DNA of 64,000 nt from Ectobius pallidus (GCA_964059195.1 CAXKWD010000005.1:154285265-154349264), one strand, 5' to 3'; numbered from the stretch's first letter, positions 1-12,540 are shown. Notes: generated by a model from the letters alone, not told the origin. Made by a program: numbers and translations.

Positions 1-357
1 TTTGTTTGTATAGTGTATTTGTGTTTTATCATCTGATGAGTTCAATTGCATTTTATGTATATGCTTAATGAAGAATAAACTTAAACTTATATATAAATAA
101 ATTTATGTATAAACTTATAAATAGTATTCCGATGGCATTTTATTATAGCGAGTAATCCAATCACTATCTAGGCTAGACAACAAAAATTAAAAACTTTTTC
201 TCTGAAATAAAAATAATTTCAAGTAATTGATTGTTTGCTATTGCTAACTTCATTATAAATAAATGCCTAAAGGCTCCAAAAATATCAGTAACTCTTAATA
301 CAGTCAATCTTTAAAATTTTACAAAATCATATAACATATCTTGTAATTTTAAAGCTT
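1..357. other. AT-rich sequence, nothing recognised
   Basis: I see no coding potential, repeat structure or RNA gene in this stretch. Confidence 0.6.
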
Positions 358-560
358 AGAATAGATTTAAGGGAAGTAGGATTTGTGAGGGATGGTTGGA
401 TGGAGTTAACACAAAATAGAGTTGAATGACGGGCTCATGCAAGCGTGCAATGAACCTCCGTATTCCATAAAATAGATAATATTCCTTTAGCTTGCTTAAG
501 CATTGTATATTGCCATTGAATAAATAATGGCATTATAATGTTCATAAAAAAAATATGTAT
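358..560 (+). pseudogene. LINE-like C-terminal relic
   Basis: The forward frame reads DLREVGFVRDGWMELTQNR, then after a stop FHKIDNIPLACLSIVYCH. The same peptide block occurs in the minus-strand relic at 6332-6637 and again at about 44890-44942. The (W/D)xxLAQxR pattern is common near the C-terminus of non-LTR retrotransposon polyproteins, so I infer a LINE origin. It is broken by stops and is only a fragment. Confidence 0.5.
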
Positions 561-1081
561 TACAGGTAAGTTATACCAATATTTTTAGAACAAAACACAT
601 TTTATTGCCTTATTTCTAGTTTACAGTGAGAATCTAAAACTCAGTCTTAACATTTTTTCATTCAGTTGTCGTCAAGCTTGTTTTACAATTTTTTCCGTTA
701 TTTTTATCTTTGCAATTTTATCTGCAATTTCTGAGAATTTAGTCTGTTTGAATCAGAGGCCTCTTTCGCGATCGTTGTAAAACCACAGCGCCCTAAAAGT
801 CTTAAAAAACAATATTTTATTATATAATACAATTGTTTTAAATATAAAAAGTTCCCCTTCAAAATATTGCTGCCTTTTCTAGGTTTGCCGCCCTGGGCAA
901 ATGCCCAGTCTGCCCCATTTATAAATCAGGGCCTTAGCAAGAATGGATTCTGTATAAATCCGCCTATTCAAATCTTTCTCGCTGATAGAACTCAAAATCA
1001 GTAGCATTCAAATACGTCTGTGTAGAGATTCACTGAATGTCTATCAATATAGCAAGATTAGGAATCGCACTGTTATGAATA

Positions 1082-2725
1082 GGGATGTAGCTCGCCAAAC
1101 TTCTCCGACAGATGGCGTGGGTGTACTAGCCGGTATGCGCTAGCTGTTCGTCACTTGTTTTTCCAGTTTTCTTCTGCTGGCTTCATGCTTTTAAATGGCG
1201 CTCCAACTTCTCAGTCCGAAAAATATGTTCGTAATTTTATATTTTTATAGAGGACACGAGGCTACTATACGTACTTCCTTGTCTACTGGGCCCTTCTAGA
1301 ATGTTGAAGTGTCAAAAATACGAAAGAAAAACCACAGCAGATAGGCTCTAAATAACACTAAAAAGGAAGGATTAACGAACAAATATTGTGAGATATTTCC
1401 GATACAGACGACATTATTTTGTACTCGACTTGCAGTAATATGTTATCAATGTATGAATATTTATATGCAGTGCGGGGATTAGATATTCTTTAATTTTAAA
1501 TTAATATTAAATTTGCCGTGAGCATCGAGAAGATGTTATAGGCCATTTAAAAATAGAATAAATTACAATAAATAAATTAAAATTACCTAGTAACGCAATG
1601 ATAATTACTGTACATTGTGTTAGTTTTATATCTTTGTTAAACTGTATCTTTAGTGCACCTTTATATTTTTAGACCACTTCCCTGTTTAATTTATTTAGTT
1701 ATTTTAGGCCTATTTATTTTACTTTGCTGTATAAATATGTGTAAATTAGGCTACTGTAGCCTTCTATTGCATCTGATATCAAAATATAAATTCTGTGATT
1801 TCTAAATAGCCAAGTTAGATTGACGGCCTCGAATAAAAATTGTGACAATAGCGTTGCCAATAACTTAACTTAACGTATGATAATTATTAAATTCTGCCTT
1901 TATAATCTGCTATGTCATGCAATGAAATATTCTTAACAATATTCTGTTTTATAACTAGAAATGAAAATCATGTAACGATGATCTAGCATAAACTTACCGA
2001 TAATAAAAGGAACAAGAAAGAATGAGGAATGAGAAGAAGAAAAAAAGGCCTAATCGATTCCCAAGTTCCCATCGTTTTTAACTACGAGGGACAGGAAAGG
2101 TAAGTTTTCGTGATGTAAACATATTTTAATATTTTGATTTTGAATACGTTTTTAATAAATATGACGCTATAGGCTAAATATGCATTTGATATAGAAAATA
2201 AATAATATTAAAAATGTCTGCGAATACACACCACATAAATCAGTGTTTATCACGTATATCAATTAGTATTTTACTGTCTGAACCCTAGATGTACATTCTT
2301 TTTGTTATTTTGAATCATACCCAATCGCCAAATTAGCAGCACTGTATATAAATATTCGTATCTGCAAAACATTTTGTACGTAGGGAACATAGTATTGCAG
2401 TTAATAGCCGACATTTCTCGCAGTATTTGTCAGCTTATTCTACCTTCTCTTCGACTTATATAGCGTCTATCTTTTGCAATTTTTCTTTACGCTTTTTCAC
2501 GTAAATATATTCCTGAAGTGTCCAGTATACAAAGAAATGCGCCTCGTAGCGTTTTACCCGCTACAAAAAAAGAAAAGTTCGAACGTATTTTTCAGTCTGC
2601 TAAGATGAAACGCCATTTAAAAGCATGGAACCAGCAGACAACAACTCGAAAAACAAGTGACGAACGGCTAGCGCATACCGGCTAGAGCAGTGGAGACATC
2701 TGTTGGTTCTAGTTCGCTACATCCC
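1082..2725. mobile_element. Long-TIR DNA transposon, TA target duplication
   Basis: Terminal inverted repeats begin GGGATGTAGC and remain alignable for over 100 bp, sharing among others CTAGCCGGTATGCGCTAGC and CAAGTGACGAAC. TA flanks both ends (1080-1081 and 2726-2727). No transposase frame is visible in the 1.6-kb body, so it is non-autonomous. TA duplication suggests the Tc1/mariner group but the family is not identified. Confidence 0.7.
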
Positions 2726-2727
2726 TA

Positions 2728-3287
2728 TTGAAATGTCTTTAAGCTGGGAAATCTGAATCAAGTTGGCAGAGTTCTATACGCTACTTATTTTTTTCATTTC
2801 TGCTCCACAATACAACTTTCTCTCGTTCACTTTGTGTTCTGGACAAAGTAAGATTACTTGAGGCAGTTCTATATTGACAATAGGATGTCTTTGTACTCGA
2901 TACACGAGTCCCAATTAAATAGAACTCTCCAACTGTACAACATCATAACTGAAGTATTGACCGATTTTCATTCAGTTCAGCATTTCGGCTTAATTTTACA
3001 TACTGACTGCTAAGGTAATAGCCTCTTACGTTGATGGACATGTAAAACAAGCACCATTACAATATTATTGTTTGAACGTTTTGTTATAGTGTACATGATA
3101 GGCTAATTATGAAATTACTACGTGAAGCGAAATTAAGTGGGATGTTAACCAATTTCTAGCATAACTAATCAGTAAAGTGTTGCAAAATTTCAGGATAATG
3201 GTTGCTGAAATATCGGATAAAACGTTATTGTTTAGTTAGTTATTCAAGTCTTTTTTTAACTCTTTCAGCGCAGAATTCACGTATTTA
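2728..3287. other. AT-rich spacer, nothing recognised
   Basis: No frame, inverted repeat or known repeat family is seen here. Confidence 0.5.
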
Positions 3288-3289
3288 TA

Positions 3290-3801
3290 CAGAGTGTTAA
3301 TGAATAACACCGAAATATTTTACCTGTGTATAGAGGGGACATAGACAAGCAACTTTTATTAGGAGATTTTTGCTCTATGGATTCAATTTTTCAAGTTACA
3401 ACAAAAAATCTCCAGGGCATGGCCGCCACTGATTTCTAACATTTGAAAAAATGCAAAACAAATGAACTTCGTTGTTAACACTGAAGTTATGAATTTAAAA
3501 TAAACTAATGCAGTGGCGGCCAGTCATGTGAATAGTCTGTAAATTTTGCAGTTTATGAAAAATCAAAATTATGATATGGCTGTTGATAGATTATTAAGAA
3601 TAGGGCTTTCATCGATCACTAAGAAGGCATTAAGTCAATTTAATGAAAATTTTAACCCTATTTTGCTTCATTATTGACTTATGAGTACCAAACTGTAATA
3701 ACAGTTTACGTCATAGAGCAAAAATGACGCAATAAAAGTTGCTTGCCTATATCCCTCCTATACACAGGTAAAATAGTTCGGTGTTACTCATTAACACCCT
3801 G
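3290..3801. mobile_element. MITE with about 90-bp TIRs, TA target duplication
   Basis: The ends read CAG(A/G)GTGTTAATGA and match over about 90 bp, including ACACAGGTAAAATA and AAGCAACTTTTATT read in opposite directions. TA flanks both ends. The inverted symmetry resumes inside, around GGCCGCCACTG at 3421 and CAGTGGCGGCC at 3513, so the element is largely a foldback. No coding frame is present. Confidence 0.75.
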
Positions 3802-4059
3802 TATATGCATTAGGTAAAATCGCCAGTGGATTATAAGTTTCATAGCAATATGAGAGATTTCCCTGATATAGCTGATTTCCAGAAATGAGATCCTTAATAC
3901 ACGAATAAAAATCCTCTCAATTTAACATAAATTATTACTCTAATAATCTTAGTCTTATATCTCTCCTTTTATGCAGTTATTTATGGAGACGAATTTATAA
4001 GTCAATAGCAATGAAAAGATTAAATGTTGCAATGATTAAATTTTTAGTGTGTGTTATTT

Positions 4060-4240
4060 ATTTGGACGTAAGAATGCTGTCTACATCTTGTCATATCCCA
4101 TCTGCACGTCGGCTGACTCACAACTAAATTACCATCGTCTCTGTTCTATAACCGTACATTACAAATGTGTCCATATAGCAGAGATGCCACACTCTGCCGT
4201 GACATACAACATCTCATGGTACTATCACTTTACTTTGAGA
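4060..4240 (+). repeat. Dispersed repeat, copy 1 (partner at 11596)
   Basis: Shares long near-identical runs with 11596-11790, for example GTAAGAATGCTGT, ACAACTAAATTACCATCG, TGTGTCCATATAG and CATCTCATGGT. The forward frame here (81 codons from 4049) is not conserved in the partner, so I read it as a non-coding repeat. Family unknown. Confidence 0.65.
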
Positions 4241-4553
4241 AAAAATAATTGCCATGTGTTATGTTTCATCCATTGTATTAAAATAATTTCATAAAATTTA
4301 GGTTTAACCCAATGGATTATAGTTACAATTCCAGCGATTCGCTTGACAACGCATGGAAGGGAGACAAGCCACTAATTTAATTAATCCCCTGTACTTATAA
4401 ATCCCATTAACATGCATAACAGATCATGGCTACGTGACATTCATACAACTGATCCCATCACATAGTGCACCTTTGAAAACGAATTGGTCGAACATGACAT
4501 ATTTTCAGTACACCTGCCATAATTAAATATTATATCGCCCCAGGCGTAAGTAT

Positions 4554-5263
4554 GGGCCCTGTTTCATAGAACTTGCTAATAATATTAGTTAATAATATTA
4601 GAACTCACAATACTATTTATCACTTATCTTGTTCGTAGAGACATGAACACTATTCATAAAATCCCTTCACTAACATTATTAGTTCATTAATCAGCTGATT
4701 GTTTTGGAGGTTATGTCTAGATTGTTGTTTGTGTTTTTTTCCCTTCTTAGTATTTTTGTCAGTACTATTTCAAAGCAGCACGGCTTACATAATATATCTT
4801 CATAAATGTAACAAATAATAACTAGCTCTAAGAGATGAATAAATCTGCCAAGCACTTAGGCACTTAGTAAGTTACTAAAATCTAACCTCAAATCCTAAAA
4901 ACTTATGACAAAAATTCCTTTGATAGAGTATGTAATCTTTTTCGAAATTAATAATTAAATCAGAATGATTCATATTCAACAATTTTAAGATCACGAAATC
5001 TGAATTATACGAGTTGAGAATAACTTATAGCCCAAATACACTTATAGAAAAACACCTAATATTATCAGTAAATTTTATTAGTTATGCAGTCTATGACTCG
5101 GTTACTAATAACATTAGCAATATTTACTAATAATTTAGAGCCATGAACTCATAACTAATATTATTAGAAAATATTCTTATGAAACAGAAGACAAATAATA
5201 ATAACTGATATTATTATGCATTTGCTAATAATATGAGTGTAAAAGTTCTACGATACAGGGCCC
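4554..5263. mobile_element. MITE with GGGCCCTGT termini
   Basis: Terminal inverted repeats of about 37 bp start GGGCCCTGT(T/A)TC and contain AGAACTT and TAATAATATTAG. The interior is full of short AATATTAG-like runs. No target duplication is clear. GGGCCC-starting termini occur in the PIF/Harbinger-ISL2EU group, which I offer only as a suggestion. Confidence 0.65.
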
Positions 5264-5734
5264 TGACCTCATAATATACAGTATTAATATCCGTTCCTGT
5301 TTTTAGTTACTACAATCCAATACCTGACATAGAAAACTATGCACTTTCTAGAAAGTAACTTGAAATTTCATTTATTCTTATAGTTGAATGAACTGAATAG
5401 CCATCATAAATATATACTATTATATACCCTGCAAGATATAGTATCCTTCCACAATGCATGTAATTCTCACTGCATCGCTTTAAAACCTTTTATGTACCAG
5501 TAACTGTGAAACATCCTCCAATTTCGATTTTCTTCCCTGCAGTGTGAAATTCCCGTACCTTTTTGCGTGAAAGTGTAATTTTAATCGGATTTTCATAGCG
5601 TTGGTCCGGTTTAGCAGCATTATCCGAGCTTAGTGCTAGTGTGATCCTAAATTAATACTATTACAGAAACAAGTACGAGCAGAAAATTCCTATCTCAGGG
5701 GGCCATGCGTTCATTGTCATAGTAAATCTGATGG

Positions 5735-5782
5735 GCTAGGCCACTGCCTTCTTTATTTCAATATAGAAGGCAGTGGTTAGGC
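5735..5782. repeat. Short hairpin
   Basis: CCACTGCCTTCT and AGAAGGCAGTGG form an inverted pair separated by about 11 bases, with partial pairing beyond. The surrounding 5264-6330 holds nothing else I can name. Confidence 0.55.
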
Positions 5783-6331
5783 TTAAGTGTTGCAGACTTT
5801 TTAATATTTTTAGGTTACCGGCAGTGGTTGCAGAAAATTCACGTTTTCACCTTGATAACAGAGAAAAAACGTAGGACAATTTTATTTTCTAAACTGGACC
5901 ATCAAGGGTTTTAATGGTTTACCTGTGAATGCACTATAGGCTTTTCCAAGAAGTGATGAAGCATTAAAAAAAAATGAAATATCTCCCGAGTTGTATTTAA
6001 ATGACAGTAAACTGAGTGGCAGTGATACGGAAGTGACGTATACTGACAGTGTCAGAGAAAGTTAGGTTGTAACGTCTTACATTGCTGTTAGTAGATAAAT
6101 ATCTATATTTAAATAGTATTAAAGTAGCTTAATATTAGAATCAAGTACTAGAAAGTATAATTTAGTAAATACCGGTAGTTAATAAGCTTATGACTATGTA
6201 ACTACCTCCGAGTGAAACCCAATTGTAGCTAATAAATATTCATTAATTCATTAATTCATAAAATTGATTAAAGGACTCTACTGTCCGAAATAGGTAATAA
6301 TCCACACAAATTGCAGATATCTGCACTTAGC

Positions 6332-6637
6332 TTATGAAATTATATACATTTTTAGACGATTATTAAAATTCGACTCTATCTTAGCGATTCTTATATTACT
6401 TACTCTATGGCAATAGACACTCCCTAAGCAAGCTAAATGCATATTATTTATTTTACGGGACCCCCAGGTATATTGCCGTGCTTTCCTATTCTGTGCTAAC
6501 TCCATCCAACCATCCCTCGCAAATCCTATTTCTCTTAAATACATCCTAAGGTCTTCAAAGTGGTCTTTTCCCTTCAGGTCTCCTAGTAAATATTCTAGAT
6601 AGTCTTTCTTCCTCCATCCGTTTCTTATTAACTTCAT
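6332..6637 (-). pseudogene. LINE-like C-terminal relic, 101-codon frame
   Basis: Open frame containing HFEDLRMYLREIGFARDGWM followed by ELAQNR and then NNMHLACLGSVYCHRVSN. The same protein block is found at 358-560 (+) and its end again near 44890 (+), so this is an interspersed element and not a host gene. I infer the C-terminal tail of a non-LTR retrotransposon. No reverse transcriptase block is attached. Confidence 0.5.
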
Positions 6638-6639
6638 AA

Positions 6640-7262
6640 GTACTTAATATTGATTAATATAGTGAACTTATTTTCAAATCCAGGAGGGAACTTCAATATC
6701 TAAAAAAAATGTGATTTTAACGAGTGATTTTTTCTGCCAAGGTTATTAGGAATGTTTAAAACAATGCTTTTATAAAGTTTGCTATTTTTCTATCAATCTC
6801 CATGTAAAAGCTTTAAGATATAGATGGGTTTTTATTTTGTGTTCGGTGTAAATTCCCTGAAGATCTATTTCTCGCTTCTAATATAGATGAAAATCCGTAT
6901 AGGGCTTACTATTTTGGCCACTAGCAAATTCCACATTACAAAGAGAGGAACTCCGTGTTGCGGAAATCTCTAACATACCAGTGCTGCGTAAAGCCTAGTG
7001 GCTGTGCTGCAGGCGTTAGTAATGATTCTACATTTGAACATAGCTTTGAATGTAACCTTTTGTATTCTGCTACATAAGTTCAATGGTGAATACATTCTTC
7101 CATTTCAAATGAACCCTTGCACAGAAATAAAGTAACGATATCCATTTTAAAAAGTGACACAAATTGTACAACAATTCGTGTCTCTCTCAATACAGGGTGT
7201 GGAATTTGCAATCAGTTTTGTTCTATAATCCCAAGCATTTCATTTCTTTAGAATATTCATTG
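6640..7262. other. Spacer, nothing recognised
   Basis: Unremarkable AT-rich DNA between the LINE relic and the SINE. Confidence 0.5.
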
Positions 7263-7277
7263 ACGTAAATCCTGTAA

Positions 7278-7580
7278 AGTAAAGTAAAGTGTTCCCTATT
7301 ACAGGCCATGGAGACCCAGAGGGTTCCAGGAGGCTGAGGCTCCCAGATTTTTAGACATTCAGCACGTAGAGGTGGTAAGGTTGTCAGCCTTACGCACTGG
7401 CCGCCTTTACCCCCAGGATTGCTCCTAGTACTCATTTCTGTTAGGGGCTGAGTCGACCCCAGGGCCATAGTGCCACCAGAAGGGTTGGGCCAATTGGAAA
7501 ACTCCAACTACTCGGGGATCGAACCCGCGACCTTCCAGTTTGTAGAGTAGCTCCTCAACGACTACGCCACGGCGTACCCC
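7278..7580 (-). mobile_element. Intact tRNA-derived SINE with 15-bp target duplication
   Basis: Read on the minus strand it starts GGGGTACGCCGTGGCGTAGT (A-box region), contains the B box GGTTCGATCCC, continues with a GC-rich unrelated body and ends in a CTTTA-type microsatellite tail. It is flanked by the identical 15-bp sequence ACGTAAATCCTGTAA at 7263-7277 and 7581-7595. The internal pol III promoter, tail and target duplication define a LINE-mobilised SINE. The open frame at 7223-7507 across it is incidental. Confidence 0.88.
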
Positions 7581-7694
7581 ACGTAAATCCTGTAACGTAT
7601 TATTTTAAAACGATAGAAGATCCCGTTCAGCATGCGTTGTTGGTGGTGTTTTGGTTGAGTTATCAGAAAGTTTTGTTGAATTTTCTGGTAAATA

Positions 7695-7820
7695 GTTGTT
7701 TTTGCTTTTTCTGCCCGTACCATAGGCACTGCAGGTAGAGGAAGTATTGTTTTGACCCCGAAATTTGAAGTTGAGATTTTGACATAATTACACATTTTGA
7801 AGTGCCCTGAATCCAAAGCA
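7695..7820. repeat. Dispersed repeat, copy 1 (partner at 34408)
   Basis: Matches 34408-34518 in the same orientation, for example TGCCCGTACCATAGG, AAATTTGAAGTTGAG and CCCTGAATCCAAA. Function and family unknown. It abuts the Tc1-like element. Confidence 0.6.
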
Positions 7821-7828
7821 ACTGAGTA

Positions 7829-8598
7829 CAGTCGGTCAAATAAAAAACGTCGGGCGGTATTTGATTAAGTATCACGAACGAGCATATGCGCATGTACAGG
7901 AAGACTTAAGGTTAGGTTCACACACGCCTCTTGTCTATCCATGTATTTTCTTGATTATTTAGTCAGTTTTGTTCCAAAACAAACATGTATAGAAGGCTGT
8001 GGCTATATGCCTCAAATCCGCCATATTCTTGGTTGCAAATTTTTATAATATTAATAATTAATAGATTCGCGAGGAATATGTTTATTCAAGAGCATTTTTT
8101 AAAGATTTTATTTTATAATACCGGTACTTCTAGTGCAAAATAAATAACTTACGCTCAGCATCTGCAACCAATCTTAGCATCGAAATAGCGTCCGGCCAGA
8201 TCAACGTTTGCTATGAAAACTTCCGGTCGCATTATAGTAAAGTTCCCACCTCTTAGCTGCTCTTTCATAAATATGGAACCTTCTCGCTGCTTCAGAGACC
8301 GAAAAATGCAGGTCAATTACAACCCTAACTACACTTTCTCTCACGTTAGCATTTATATGTGGCGAAGACACAAAGCAAAATGAATTATGACAATGCATTA
8401 AGTTGAATATCGTGTGTTGCGCTTTCCGCGTTCTTCATTTTTTCCCTCCTTGTTCATATTTTCCCTCCTGCCGCATGGCCTCATATGTTCCGAAAATGAC
8501 CTGCATTTTGTGTTTTTTATAGGAAACTTGTGAACTAATGCGTCAAAACTTTAATTCTAACAGCATACGAGTCCCGACGTTTTTTATTTGACCGACTG
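7829..8598 (-). mobile_element. Deleted Tc1/mariner element with HTH fragment
   Basis: Perfectly related termini CAGTCGGTCAAATAAAAAAC at both ends in inverted orientation, flanked by TA (7827-7828 and 8599-8600). Inside, a minus-strand frame at 8201-8398 contains SVSEAARRFHIYERAAKRW and ATGSFHSKR, which looks like the N-terminal helix-turn-helix of a Tc1-type transposase. The catalytic DDE region is absent, so this is an internally deleted copy that could move only with a transposase supplied elsewhere. Confidence 0.75.
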
Positions 8599-8600
8599 TA

Positions 8601-9105
8601 CATTCTCCCTGTAATATTGCCTCTAATTATGTATCAAAATGCGAAGGGAGAAAATGATACCGTCCATGCCCAGGGTAGAGAAAGTTATGTGTTGTTTGTT
8701 TTGTGGATTTCGTTCACTATTATTGATTTATTGAAATTTTATCTTTAGTCCCTAATATTTATGGTTTAGTATACACATTTTGTTACATTTTATTTTCTCT
8801 CAGGTCAGTTCGGAACAGTGAATTGAACTACCTATAAATCTGAACTACTATACATGAATGTATTGTATGTTAGATCGCTTATTGTTTTTCCCCTCTGTTA
8901 GTTTATATAATTTTAATATGTGTATTTTTGAGTCAATAAGCAGTCCATTAAATTCTTATGTTCAAGAGTATACTCGTATACTGTAGAAAATGTTAATTGT
9001 GAGAATTCCTAAATTGTTTATCTCTCTTTTTAAAATACTGTAAAAACTGAATTGTGTGCATTTCTAACTAGGAGAATAATTATTCACGTTCCTTACTCAT
9101 TAAAT
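8601..9105. other. Spacer, nothing recognised
   Basis: AT-rich sequence without frame or repeat that I can identify. Confidence 0.5.
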
Positions 9106-9620
9106 TTATTTCTAAATCATTATATTGCTGAACATGAATGTGACTGTCTTATGAATTTGTTTTAAAATCACTATGTATATTGCTGAAGCTGAATATGGCT
9201 CCCTTATGATTTTTATTAATCAAGCCCTAAAAATGAACGTGTCTCTTTTATGAATTTGCTTTTAAATCACTCTGTATATTGCTGAAGATTGTGACTCTCT
9301 TATGAATTTGTTTTAAAATCGCTCTGTATATTGCTGAAGACGAATATGCCTCTGTTATGATTTTTTAAAATCAAACCTTGAAAATGAATGTGACTCTTTT
9401 ATAAATTTCCTTCTAAATCACTCTGTATATTGCTGAAGATGAATGTGCCTCTCTTATGAATTTGTTTTAAAATCACTATGTATATTGCTGAAGCTGAATA
9501 TGGCTCCCTTATGATTTTTATTAATCAAGCCCTGAAAATGAACCTGTCTCTTTTATGAATTTGCTTCTAAATCACTCTGTATATTGCTGAAGATAAATGT
9601 GGCTCTCTTATTGATTCATC
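9106..9620 (+). repeat. Tandem array with three-part higher-order unit
   Basis: About ten related monomers of 44 to 55 bp sharing TATATTGCTGAAG, CTCTTATGAATTTG and AAATCACT. They occur in a repeating order of two long monomers and one short monomer that lacks the TATATTGCTGAAG core, giving a period near 154 bp repeated three times. The first and third higher-order units are nearly identical to each other and the middle one is more diverged. Confidence 0.8.
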
Positions 9621-9691
9621 ACTTCACGGACATAACTGGCGGAAACAAGGCGTACAGAAATTGCTTTGCGGTATAAGGTCTCTGACTGGCA

Positions 9692-9910
9692 TTGCCATCT
9701 ATTGCATTCCTGGAACGCTTATTAAGGGGCGATGCGGTCGTTATTCAATATCAGGAGAGAAGAGAGAAGGATTATAGATATATAATCCTCACATGGAAAG
9801 CCCACGCCGCATTGTCTGTAACAGAATGTCCAGCCGTGTGGATTATGAATTTGTTCGGCCAGAATCAAGACTACATCCGGAAATTAAATCACACCACAGC
9901 TAAGAAGTAA
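9692..9910 (+). other. Unrecognised 72-codon open frame
   Basis: Opens MPSIAFLERLLRGDAV and includes AALSVTECPAVWIMNLFG. No domain is recognised and no splice context is obvious. It follows the tandem array directly and may be chance or repeat-derived. Confidence 0.15.
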
Positions 9911-9959
9911 TATTGTGTGAATTTAAGTGAACTCGCTTGAACTCCATTCTAGAAGCTAA

Positions 9960-10530
9960 CTAGGATATATTTATTTTATTTTTATTTATTTTATTTTTAT
10001 TTATTTTATTTTAAGTCTACAAAACAAAACAAAATTACATGCAACAATTAAAGAACAACATTAAGAACAACAACAAAAAACACTAAACCAAATCAATTAA
10101 AACAACACACACTCAATTACAAAATTACAAATTTAAAAAGCTAGGAATTTTGCAAATATTTCTATGAAAGACTGTTCTTGATTGAAATAGATCTATATCA
10201 AATTCAATACATAGTTTAATGTATAAAATGCATAGTCTTAAAAGGGGAGAATTCCTGTAATAATTTGTTCGTGCATAATTTATATAAAATGTTCTATTAA
10301 GTCTACATTTTATAGGAGGAGCATGCAGATGCAATTTTGATATTAACTTACACAATTCACGAGCATGGATTAAATTATTCCAAAATTTACAACCATTAAC
10401 TTTTCGCCTAACAACTATTTAATCAGTGTTTGAAAGTTGATAATAACATAGAATAGGGAATATTGCTGTATTTTGTTGGATAATATCCAATACTTCTAAA
10501 AAACACATATCTAATTTTTTTTCATATCTA
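9960..10530 (-). mobile_element. Possible minus-strand LINE 3' end
   Basis: A TTTTATTTA-type tail at 9965-10010 precedes an A-rich stretch and a frame at 10125-10355 (minus) with DIDLFQSRT and a hydrophobic-basic composition. On the minus strand the tail would be at the 3' end, as in LINEs. No reverse transcriptase motif is visible. Low-confidence call. Confidence 0.3.
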
Positions 10531-10731
10531 GATATGATGACGAAGTTACGAGTCGAAACTTCGGACTATTTTATTTCTTTATAAAACAAATCGTAATATG
10601 TATTTTATTTCGCAGTGTCAACCTTTAACTATTTTTCTCGCGAAGAACACGGTTTTTTCATGAGGTTGAGACAGCTGTCTTACAGTCCATTTATTCGTTT
10701 TTCTTCTCCATTGAGAATTTGTCCTCCTACC

Positions 10732-10902
10732 AGAGCGTTTTCTGAGGGAATAGTTTGAGTGTGGTAAGGCTTTTTTCCTCATTTCAAACTATAGCCTACC
10801 TATATAAGGACATAGAGTTTGAAAATAGAAAGTCCTCTATAAGTTAATTTCAAATTAGAAGCAAAATAGAAAACCCGGGCGACGCCAGGTCTTTTAAGCT
10901 GG
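10732..10902 (+). mobile_element. Helitron family 1, 3' fragment
   Basis: Matches the last 170 bases of the copies at 13399 and 21287, starting at GCGTTTTCTGAGGGAATAG. It ends with the family hairpin (CCCGGGCGACGCC) and CTTTTAAGCTGG. CTGG fits the Helitron CTRR rule and is followed by T. The 5' part is missing. Confidence 0.7.
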
Positions 10903-11595
10903 TAATATTAATAAAATTGGTAATAAAATTAATATTTGGCACTCTGTTTTAAATTGTAATTTATGATTATTATATCATTATTTTTCAAATATTTTTATAC
11001 ATAAGAAAATTGGGAATATTGTCAGAACTTGCAAAGGGAATTTAAGGAATATTGTCAGAACTTACTGAAATAATTGCAATACTTGCAAAAAGAATTTACC
11101 AAAAGACAAAACATTCCTCATCAAACATGTTGTTAACAAAACATACTGAAAAGCAATAGAAACCAAGTGTGTTTATATATATATAGGTCCTAGCAGGACG
11201 CTGTTCGTTAGGCTAAGACTCCTGCAGAAATAAGTACTTATGGTAGAGAGAGAAAATAAAATATACGAGGGAGGAAACATAAGTCATGGCCCACCATTCT
11301 TTCTTTTGATAATGTGAGACCATATTAAAATGTTGTAATATACAAATGTGGAATGTATGTATAATGCATATTATGGGTACTATATTTAGAATAGGGAAGG
11401 AAAAAGACACCCAAAAACACCTATACGCGACTGCATCGTGCCACTCTAATATATTACGTTTGTTAGATGCATGAAAGAACACATACTCGCTCAATGATTC
11501 ATTAAAAATCGGTATGGATGGGCATTATTCCCCCAAAGCTTCCATCAGCGCCTTGTTATTCTCTGGCATTCCTTCCTCGGATAGTCATTATTTTG
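10903..11595. other. Spacer, nothing recognised
   Basis: AT-rich DNA with a short near-duplicate of GGAATATTGTCAGAACTT at about 11012 and 11048. Nothing else is supported. Confidence 0.45.
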
Positions 11596-11790
11596 AGGTA
11601 AGAATGCTGTTCAAATCTGGTCATATCCATTCCGCACAGGGAATGACCCACAACTAAATTACCATCGCCTCTATTCATTTCACCGTACATAAAATTGTTA
11701 CCAAATAATGTGTCCATATAGTAGAGATGCCTCACTCTCCCGTAACATATATCATCTCATGGTGCTTAAGGCTTGCTTTGAGAAGTAAAA
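11596..11790 (+). repeat. Dispersed repeat, copy 2 (partner at 4060)
   Basis: Second copy of the unknown repeat described at 4060-4240, in the same orientation and with small insertions between the shared blocks. Confidence 0.65.
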
Positions 11791-12538
11791 CTTATGCTCC
11801 ATCCCTCGTATATTTCGTGAATAAGTGATGATTTCCTGTTTTATCGAGATCAGAAAGCACCTAAATGTCTAAATTTACTCTTTTCTAAGTGTATTATGCA
11901 TTTCGCATTTTTGTGTTTTGCCACATAATTGTGCCCATAACTGCAAACTTAGTACGTAGCCTACCGTTAATGGAAAAATGAAAACGAGGAAACCTTCTCG
12001 GGTAGATCATGAGTTGTGTAGTAACATTGGATATCCATAGAGAAAAGATATGATACGTCACTAAGCGTCAATGATGTACTTGGATACATTTGCAAACAGA
12101 GCACCTAAGCCAGGCTAATGCACCGCTGTGTCTCACCTCTGCTGGATTAGTTCCGGATTACAAGGCGATTTGCCTATCACGGAACTCTACAACCTCTGGA
12201 AAAAAATACGAAATTCTGACATGTCTTTCTCTGTCCTTCATAATTCTGATATAGCAAGTTTCATTATATATTTTCATACGAGCTTCATAATTACCATTAT
12301 AGGCAACTTATATAAGCATGACTGGGATTGGTCGATCATAATTAAATGTTTAAATTTTGAGGTTTTAGATTCATAAAAAATTGGCTGACCGCGCGCAGTC
12401 AGCTGTTAGCAAGTTCTCATAGTTCTTGTCTTCTGCGACAGATGGCAGCTGATGGCATACGGTCAAGTTTAAACTTGTTGTTGACCGTTTTCTTGAAACT
12501 GATTTTTTACAAGACGAAATGAATTCAGTATCGTAAAA
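11791..12538. other. Spacer, nothing recognised
   Basis: A forward frame at 12128-12376 has no recognisable domain. I see nothing else. Confidence 0.45.
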
Positions 12539-12540
12539 TA

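Noticed and set aside
9106..9620. CRISPR-like array
   Set aside because: The repeated units are contiguous diverged monomers without unique spacers, and the genome is eukaryotic.
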